Origin: Cepaea nemoralis
Lineage: Eukaryota; Mollusca; Gastropoda; Stylommatophora; Helicidae
Length of the DNA: 64,000 bases
Direction: 5' to 3'
Assembly: GCA_014155875.1 (NCBI GenBank)
Contig: JACEFZ010013235.1
Span: forward strand, 798,501-862,500
Shown: one piece after another, positions 57,050 through 64,000 of the stretch
Position numbering within the stretch: the stretch's first letter is position 1
Layout of the letters: the number at the start of each line of letters is the position of its first letter
Notes under the pieces: generated by a model
The model's database searches: none
Told to the model about the DNA's origin: nothing
The model's input: the letters and a program-made list of their open reading frames with translations, nothing else
Position numbers and translations under genes: made by a program

Positions 57050-57240
57050 GCTGTTCATTAATTCTTGGCAAGTATATTTTCAGTAGTTTACCATTGCTTT
57101 CTGAATGACCGGCACTCATACCTTTATATGGGAAACCAACGCAAGATAAGCTACTTCCAAATTGCCTGCAGCAATGTTTTGAACACAGTGTGCAGGGTTA
57201 CAAATTGCATTCATAATATCTCTTCACCACAGCGTTAGGA
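57050..57240 (-). mobile_element. SINE S7 copy
   Basis: It carries ttttcagtagtttaccattg, ctttctgaatgaccggcact and aaattgcattcataatatct as in the other S7 copies. Confidence 0.65.
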
Positions 57241-57780
57241 AACAAAGTAAAAATAAACAATAACTTGCTAAAATCAACCACTTGATGTAGTTAGAAAACA
57301 AAGTAAAAATGAACAATAACTTACTAAGATCCTATCCAACCACTTTATGTAGTTAGGACACAAAGTAAAAATAAACAAAAACTTACTAAAATCCTATCCA
57401 ACCACTTTATGTAGTTAGGAAAAAAAGAAAAAATAAACAAAAACTTACTAAAATCCTATCCAACCACTTTATGTAGTTAGGACACAAAGTAAAAATAAAC
57501 AAAAACTTACTAAAATCTTATCCAACCACTTTATGTAGTTAGGACACAAAGTAAAAATAAACAAAAACTTACTAAAATCCTATCCAACCACTTTATGTAG
57601 TTAGGACGCAAAGTAAAAATAAACAGTAACTTACTAAAATCCTATCCAATCACTGTGTGTAGTTAAGAAACAAAGTAAAAATAAACAATAACTTACTAAA
57701 ATCCTATCTAACCACTTTATGTAGATAGGAAACAAAGTATGAAAAGCAGTAACTTTCTAAAATCCTATCCAGCTTTTTTA
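57235..57780 (+). repeat. 61-62 bp tandem array, 9 copies
   Basis: Units of gttaggacacaaagtaaaaa, taaacaaaaacttactaaaa and tcctatccaaccactttatg repeat with few changes. It lies between exons P and Q. Confidence 0.93.
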
Positions 57781-58148
57781 AATACCACAGGAAATGACCT
57801 TTTGTACTTTCGACCAATATATGATTGACAATTTATCTATATACATTAAAAATTTAATTTTTAAAATATGTAATCACATTGTGTACAATTCTGTACCATG
57901 GCAGCCAGTCATCGGTTCATTAAAATGTTTTACAGAGCTGGCTAGAAAACTGTCCTAAGAGATGACAATGAAAAACATGTGCAGTTATGTAAAAATTGAT
58001 TCTGACACATTCTAATACTACTAGCATGTACTGGAAGTGAAAAGTGGCAAGGAAGGGAGCTGGTCATTCACATCATAACAGTATGATATAGTGCACATAT
58101 TTAAAGTTGTAATAATTCACCCCTTTAAATCAAAATTTGATATAGAAT

Positions 58149-60425
58149 TACAGTGGAACCTCGTTTAACGAGCATAATTCTTTCCAGAACCTTACTTGTA
58201 AAGCGAAACACTCATTAAGCGAAACAGTTTTTCCCATACAAATTAATGTAAAATACGATAATGCGTTCCATGCCGAAAAAATACTCAAAATATTTTGTAT
58301 AACGTTTATTCAAAGAAAATTATATATACATTGTTAAGGAGCATGATTCATCTGCCTCTTCTATCGTGGAATGAATGAACTTGGAATGAGAATTCGATTT
58401 GTAGAAAATAAAAACAAATTGAAATAATTAATTTACAATTTATAATACATACCTAATTCTTTTTTTACTAGAAAGCTGTCTAGAGAAACTTGTTTTTGCC
58501 GACGCTTCAGAATTTGGTGGAAATGCGACACAGCATTATCATTAAATAAATTAGTAGCTCTCATAGCCATTGCCTTATTAGGGTGATGGTTCTCAATGTA
58601 CGATGCAACAGTTTCCCATGCTTTCAGCATTTCTCTTATTGTGCCAGAAGATTGTTGGTTTGCTGTTACCTTCTCCTCCTCCTCGGACAAACTCTCCTCC
58701 ACAACTTCTTGCTGTGAAACACAATGTAATTCCATAAGCTCTTGGTGGTCAGCTCTTGGCTATGCTCTTCCACAAGCTCATCGATATCTTTGTTATCCAC
58801 CTCCAGTCCCATGATCTTGGCCAAAGACACAATCTCGTTGACTACAGGCTCCACAGGTACTGTCTCAAACCCCTCAAAGTCACATTCGACAACGCTCTCC
58901 GGCCAAAGCTTCTTCCAAGCAGAAGTGAGGGTTCTCTTGGTAACCCCTTCCCACGCCTTTTCGATCATCTTGAGGCAGGCAACGATGTGGAAGTGATATT
59001 TCCAAAACTCTCTGAGAGTGAGATTGGTCCCTTCAGTCACCTCAAAACAACGCTCGAAGAGCGCTTTAGTGTAGAGCTTCTTAAAGTTAGAAATAACCTG
59101 CTGGTCCATAGGCTGGAGTAACGGAGTAGTGTTGGGAGGCAGAAACTGGATCTTGATGAATTTAAATTCTTCAAGAAGGTCATCTTGTAGTCCTGGAGGA
59201 TGGGCAGGAGCGTTGTCCATAACAAGCAAGATTTGGAGTGGTAGATTCATCTCAAGCAAATATTTTTTCACAGAAGGACCAAACACTTCATTGATCCAAT
59301 CAGTAAAAAGGTCACGTGTCACCCAAGCCTTGTTGTTGGACCTCCACATCACATTTAGCCTGCTCTTCTGGACATTACAGTTCTTGAAGGCTCGTGGAGT
59401 TTCTGAATGGTAAAGAAGCAGCGGTTTAATTTTGAAATCGCCACTTACATTGGCACAAAATAGCAGCGTGAGACGATCTTTCATTGGCTTGTGGCCGGGA
59501 AATGCATTCTCCTCTGCTGTTATATAGGTTCGCTTCGGCATCTTTTTCCAAAAGAGACCCGTTTCGTCACAATTGAAAACCTGTTGCGGCAGGTAACCCT
59601 CAGAATCTACGAGCTTCTTGAAGTCGCCGATGAAGTTTTCTGCTGCCTTTGCGTCAGAGCTTGCTGCTTCACCGTGCCTCACAGTGCTGTGGATGCCGGT
59701 TCTTCTCTTAAACTTCTTGAACCACCCACGACTTCCCTTAAATACTTCTTCTTCGGCCGTTGATGATCCTGGAGTCTTCTTAACGAGGTCGGCGAAAATC
59801 ACTTTCGCCTTCTCACAAATGATGTTCTCATTAATAGTGTCGCCTTGCAGTTGCTTTTCGTTTATCCATATGAGAAGCAACCTCTCAACATCATCGAGAA
59901 TACGTAACCGTTGTGTAGATATTCTTGTCACTCCCTTTGAAGCATCTACCTCCTGAATCTTGTCCTTGTTCTTGAGGATAGTGCAAATCGTTGATGTAGA
60001 CCGATTGTATGTGCGTGCTAGATCAGCCACGCTCACACCTCGTTCTCGCTTTTCAATGATTTTACATTTCATTTCCATGGTTATTTTTATTCTCTTATGG
60101 CTGTCTCCTTGCGGCTTTTTCTTCGGGGACATTTTGCAAGGGTTATTAAACTTTGCACACACAAAAATCACAAATAATATGTCTGAACAAAAGTTTGGAA
60201 AAATATGTGATCACAAGCGACACTAAGATCCTAGCGGAAGGAGTGCGATACACAGACTGAAATCCAAGCATGCTGTCAGCAGCACGTTTGCAGCTTACGC
60301 ATGCGCTCCTCGGATTGGCTGATTTCGAAACGTCGCTCGTTCAGCGAGTCATTTTTTTTCAATTTACTTTGCTTGTTATGCGAATTACTCGTTATTCGAG
60401 GTGCTCGTTAAGCGAGGTACTTGTA
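58149..60425 (-). mobile_element. Tigger/pogo DNA transposon, near intact
   Basis: The element (58151-60423) begins cagtggaacctcgtttaacg and ends with the inverse of caagtacctcgcttaacg, flanked by TA at 58149-58150 and 60424-60425. The inner words acctcg[t/c]ttaacgagca are shared by both ends. TA targets and these ends fit the Tigger branch of the pogo family. Length (2273 bp) is close to a complete Tigger1-like element. It lies antisense in the intron before exon Q. Confidence 0.95.
58433..60132 (-). pseudogene. Tigger transposase with a single frame shift
   Basis: The frame from ATG at 60132 reads MSPKKKPQGDSHKRIKITME, with a CENP-B-type HTH (KCKIIEKRERGVSVADLART), a second HTH region to about residue 135 (GWFKKFKRRTGIH) and the DDE domain. 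Catalytic blocks are VFNCDETGLFWKKMP, LLVMDNAPAHPP and FLPPNTTPLLQPMDQQVISN. ATG is chosen because an upstream in-frame M is non-conserved leader. A one-base loss near 58735 sends the frame to a stop at 58666, while the correct C-terminus (MELHCVSQQEVVEESLSEEE) is open in the next frame to 58433. Confidence 0.93.
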
Positions 60426-60545
60426 CCTGTCTTTTTCATGCCAGTTATTTATTATTTATTCAAAAGATTTGTAACAGTTGTTGTGATTTACTATAACTAA
60501 GTTTGAAATTGCTAGTTAAGTAATTTATGTATATTTATTTTACAG

Positions 60546-60643
60546 GTTATTCATCACCCTACCTGGCATGTTACTCCAACAACTCTGTCTATATTTTTGA
60601 TGTTAACACTTCTGAATGGTTACAGACCCTGTGCCTCAAGATG
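60546..60643 (+). CDS. MRCK: MRCK exon Q: CNH domain
   Basis: The acceptor is ttttacag and the donor gtaact. A Ser codon is completed, then 32 codons follow (YSSPYLACYSNNSVYIFDVN, then TSEWLQTLCLKM), ending in phase 0. A 2.3 kb Tigger element lies in the intron just upstream. Confidence 0.97.
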
Positions 60644-60819
60644 GTAACTATTTTGAAATATTGGTTTTAGACATGCAATAGTAAAATAATTCAAAGTTAC
60701 TGTTGATTGTAAATATTGTGTTTTATTGTGTATGTGTTAGTAATGTAACCTGGGGTGTTTTTGGGTCTAGGTTCAGTCCTCAACAGAGAAGATAATCTTT
60801 ACTATCTGTTACAATTTGT

Positions 60820-61190
60820 ATGGATTTTTTTGCCCTGGCCATGCGGGAGTGTGGGGGAATGAACAGGCTGATAGGCTGGCAGGGAATGCACCTCTTGGTG
60901 TTCGATTACAAGGGAGACGTGGTTGTGCTCCTGTGGGACCAGGTGGAGAAGGTGGAGAAACAGATTGAGAACCCATATGTGGAAAGAATGAGATTGCGTG
61001 GGGATTGGCAGGGGTTCTGGTAGAATCTCAAAACTGAAAAGGAAGGCCAGGAGAACTTTCAGTCAGATAGCAGTGGGAATGGTTAGTAGTGTGACTCTTC
61101 GCTGGCTATTGAACGAGGGGATGGAGCGCATAAGGGAATGTCCTGAGTGCAGTGATGACAGTTCTTAGCTCAACTCAACTCAATAACTCA
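60820..61190 (+). mobile_element. LINE family E RNase H fragment, decayed
   Basis: FFCPGHAGVWGNEQADRLAG then frame breaks; further on tcttcgctggctattgaacg and gcgcataagggaatgtcctg match the tail at 49.9 kb. The tail is (ctcaa)n. Confidence 0.82.
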
Positions 61191-61214
61191 GCAATATGAG
61201 GTTGGGGGAGGGGG

Positions 61215-61410
61215 GAGGGCATGTCTCTATGATGAAGTGATCAAGCTCTCTGCCTCCTGCTCTGAAGGTGTGGGTTAATTTTCAGACTGCACCAGTTAGA
61301 CCACGGTAACAGTATGTGCAGAGGCCATAAGGAGTCCTAACTGGAGCTATAAAGTTTGTGCTTTGTGTGAGGCACTTGGCAGGCAGCTTGTTGTTCGATG
61401 GGTCAGATGG
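61215..61410 (+). repeat. Possible tRNA-like SINE fragment
   Basis: tgatgaagtgatcaagctct and gtgtgggttaattttcagac loosely resemble A and B boxes. There is no second copy in the window. Confidence 0.35.
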
Positions 61411-61586
61411 GGTAAACCCCCCCTCCCCCCACTACAGTAACTTGGTCTTTTCACCTAACAGCTCTGGGGATGACCTAGCCTCATAGAGTGGGTACCAGAA
61501 ATGCTTCTTGATTGTTGTTTTGTGTGGCTTATGGGTTTGTCTTTCACATTTTGCTCGACAAAGAGTCTGATGATGTCAGTTTCTCT

Positions 61587-61611
61587 CCCCCCCCCCCCCC
61601 CCCCCCACTCT

Positions 61612-61695
<84 letters not shown>

Positions 61696-61746
61696 CACAC
61701 ACACATACATGCATGCACACAAACACACACAAAAAGACACATTAGA

Positions 61747-61834
<88 letters not shown>
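61587..61834 (+). repeat. Poly-C, (CT)n, (CA)n, (AT)n microsatellite cluster
   Basis: About 20 C, 84 bp CT, a CA-rich spacer, then 86 bp AT. Confidence 0.97.
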
Positions 61835-61838
<4 letters not shown>

Positions 61839-61978
61839 TTGAAATATCTTTTGTTGAAAATCACATTTAATATTTGCATTCTGTATGGGTAAGTTATCTT
61901 TTACAGGTAAATGGTTATAATGTTAAGAAACTTGTATATTTATTGTGACTTTGGTGATCTCTGGAAAGTTGTTGGTGC

Positions 61979-62927
61979 TTAGAGGGGAAATCAATAAGTA
62001 AGTCACACATTTCTGTAGAAAAATAACTAAATATGATAACAACTTGAAACCAGTTTGTTTGTATACATACATTGTCCCTTAATTTCTCAACATAATTTCA
62101 ACCAAAATTGATGCACTTATCCCATCGTTTTATCAGTCCTCCCAAACTGGCTGCATAGAACTGCGTGCTCTGTTTTCTAAACTACGTTTTCACTTCACAT
62201 TCAACTTCGGCGTTACTTGTGAAATGTCACCTGCCAATGTGGGTTTTCAGTGGACCAAAAAGGTGGAAATCGCTAAGGGCTAAGTCGGGGCTGGCTGTAA
62301 AGTGGATGTTCTAGAGCTTCCCACCTTAGTTTGTTAATTTTCTCCTAAGTTAATCGAGCCGTATGTGGTCTGGCATTGTCATGAAGAAGCAACACTCCTC
62401 TAGTCAGCAGTCCTGGTTGTTTTCTTCGAATTACATCATGAAGCATTGATAAAACTTCACAGTATGATTCAGAATTCACATTGTCACCTTTCTTCTTGAA
62501 ATTAGTTAAAAGCACTCATTGACAATCCCAGAACACTATCAGCATAACCTTCCCTGCTGATGGCATAACCTTGAATTTTTGAACACAAGGTGAAGAAGGA
62601 TGTTTTCTACCCAGCTATGCACTGCTTTACGGGACAAACATTTGTCAGCATAAACAGGAAACATTTCCTTATGAATGTCCTTTGCAGACAGTCCTTTTGC
62701 CCACAAATAACGCACAACATGTTGCTCTTTGGTTGTACACGCCGTAAGTACAGTCACCATTTTGTTTATGCGCTGCGCATGCGCATGAGGCACCTAGCAC
62801 CACCTGACGAACGGGAATATAAAGTTCGATGTTGCTGTCACCTAATGACACCTGTAGAAAACACCAACTACATTTACCTGCCATCCCACAGGACTGTGTG
62901 ACTTACTTATTGACTCACCCTCGTATA
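61979..62927 (-). pseudogene. Mariner element, internally deleted
   Basis: Ends gaggggaaatcaataagtaa and (inverted) cgagggtgagtcaataagta match over about 27 bp, with TA on both sides. The minus strand has the transposase HTH (EQHVVRYLWAKGLSAKDIHK, then FPVYADKCLSRKAVHSWVE) and, after a deletion and stops, LLLHDNARPHTARLT with the second catalytic Asp. The middle is missing, so no active protein is encoded. Confidence 0.92.
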
Positions 62928-62944
62928 TAATAAATGTCGAAGGT

Positions 62945-63260
62945 GGCCAGCATGCCCGAATGGATAAGAGAACTCTATCTTAAATATCCTTTTTGCTGAT
63001 GCCAAGGTAGCGGGTTCAACCCCTACACTAATCATTTGGATTAAAATGTTGACTTCTCGTCCTTGACGTGGGGACATAAATTACAAGTACCTCAGAAGTC
63101 GGAGTGGGTTCTCCTAATGGAGAGGGACACTGGTAAAGGGAAAGCTAATCCACATGCAAAATTCAGTCCAGGGCACTAGAAGTAGTAGCGTGTGTATGGT
63201 CTACACTTGAGTTCAAAACGAGCGAACACAATCTCAAAAATAAAATTATATATATATAAT
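62945..63260 (+). mobile_element. SINE S2 copy 4
   Basis: ccagcatgcccgaatggata...gcgggttcaacccctacact...ggagtgggttctcctaatgg...aattcagtccagggcactag. Possible duplication aatgtcgaag / aatgttgaag at the flanks. The B box (ggttcaacccc) is the best preserved of the four copies. Confidence 0.88.
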
Positions 63261-63984
63261 GTTGAAGCGATAAGTAATGGCTCAAAATTGAATTGGTGGT
63301 TAACAGTCAAACAGCTAATCAAAGCAATAAAGATTTGCAGTCAGGCATAAAAGAAACATCTGAAAATAGAAGTCTCATGGATCACCTTCTGATGATGCAT
63401 GATCCACAAGAATATTTTGATTCAATGATGCTGATAAGTTATTGTTCAATTTCTTCTGTTCCTGCCACTTGTTATATTATTCTTCTTTGTCCTAGTTATA
63501 ACTCCTGCCATCTCAGTCATTTATTACATTAATCCATTCAGTTTCAGTTTTTACCTTAACTCTTGCTTTCTCAGTCTATTGTCTCATTAATCTACTCTTC
63601 ACTTTAACTCCTTCAATTCCATTCATTTGTTACACAAATCCACTTTGTTCTAGTCATAGTAATTCACTCTGTCCTAGTTTAACACTCTACCTCAACTACT
63701 TGTTATGCTTATTCACTCCATCCTCACTGTAACTTTAATTCCCTCAATTTCAGACAATTGTCATTTTATCCTGTTTACCTCAATTCTTCCTTTAACTCTT
63801 GTGCAGCAACAGGTGTTACTTTAAAAGCTGCATGAAGCAGAAATAATACAAATAGTATTGTGTGTTTGAATGAATTTTTAACTTTTCAAGACCTCTCAAT
63901 AAAGATGGCTCAAAATAGTATTGTGTGTTTGAGTGAATTTTTAACTTTTGTTGAGTAAATTATTGAAATATTTATGGTTTGCAG
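63261..63984. other. Intronic sequence before exon R
   Basis: A loosely repeated motif (tttaactc...tcagtc-atttgttacattaatccact) fills 63430-63800. A direct repeat (aaatagtattgtgtgtttga...gaatttttaacttt) occurs at 63850 and 63912. The 79-codon ORF at 63293 looks random. Confidence 0.5.
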
Positions 63985-64000
63985 ACAAAACCTCTCAATA
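63985..64000 (+). CDS. MRCK: MRCK exon R: CNH domain, cut by window edge
   Basis: After the acceptor ggtttgcag the last 16 bases read TKPLN in the required phase 0. This fits the family's PLN motif that follows the LQTL.LK block. The rest of CNH and the CRIB motif should continue beyond the window. Confidence 0.8.

Noticed and set aside
63293..63532. Possible extra MRCK exon after Q
   Set aside because: No CNH similarity, and the 63985 acceptor continues the family motif directly from exon Q in phase.

Overview
The window is an intron-rich, AT-rich animal nuclear locus. One host gene runs left to right on the + strand and leaves the window at its right edge. I could join 18 coding exons (about 625 residues) with GT-AG splice sites and fully compatible phases. 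They encode, in order, the end of a coiled coil, a spacer, a textbook C1 zinc domain, a PH domain and most of a citron-homology (CNH) domain. This is the C-terminal half of an MRCK kinase (myotonic dystrophy kinase-related Cdc42-binding kinase; CDC42BPA/B in vertebrates, genghis khan/gek in flies). The kinase domain lies upstream of the window, and the rest of CNH and the expected CRIB lie downstream.

The introns are packed with transposable elements. Non-LTR retrotransposons with an endonuclease and RT, ending in a C-terminal FGHV...RGRPR or zinc-finger tail, are the most numerous. I separate them informally as families A to H. The main copies are G (13.5-16.5 kb), D (21.0-27.4 kb), B (35.5-38.7 kb) and A (43.2-46.6 kb). 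There is also a Penelope-like element with hammerhead-like motifs (5.4-7.25 kb), several tRNA-derived SINE families (S1-S5, S7), and DNA transposons: Tigger/pogo, mariner, a piggyBac-type MITE, a hAT-type MITE and fold-back MITEs. Tandem arrays and long GA, CT, AT and TTC microsatellites fill much of the rest. Frequent lineage-specific SINEs, RNase H LINEs and (GA)n tracts suggest an invertebrate, perhaps a mollusc; that is inference only.

Layout: 0-5.3 kb, coiled-coil exons with a hAT MITE and old LINEs. 5.3-8.5 kb, Penelope-like element. 8.5-18.8 kb, spacer, C1 and first PH exons with LINE G. 18.8-28 kb, LINEs B and D. 28-34.4 kb, PH exons with SINEs. 34.4-42.3 kb, first CNH exons, LINE B with a nested piggyBac MITE, and a SINE with a nested 28S rRNA-derived insert next to a splice acceptor. 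42.3-51 kb, LINE A, minisatellite and the largest CNH exon. 51-60.6 kb, satellite arrays, CNH exons and a near-intact Tigger. 60.6-64 kb, mariner, SINE and the start of the next exon.

No bacterial-type system, CRISPR array, toxin gene or viral gene was seen. The most notable observations are a SINE whose target-site duplication carries the 3' splice site of a CNH exon, a 28S rRNA-derived insert inside that SINE, a piggyBac MITE whose removal restores a LINE reading frame, a recurrent LINE-derived 0.5 kb unit, and hammerhead-like cores linked to a Penelope-like element.
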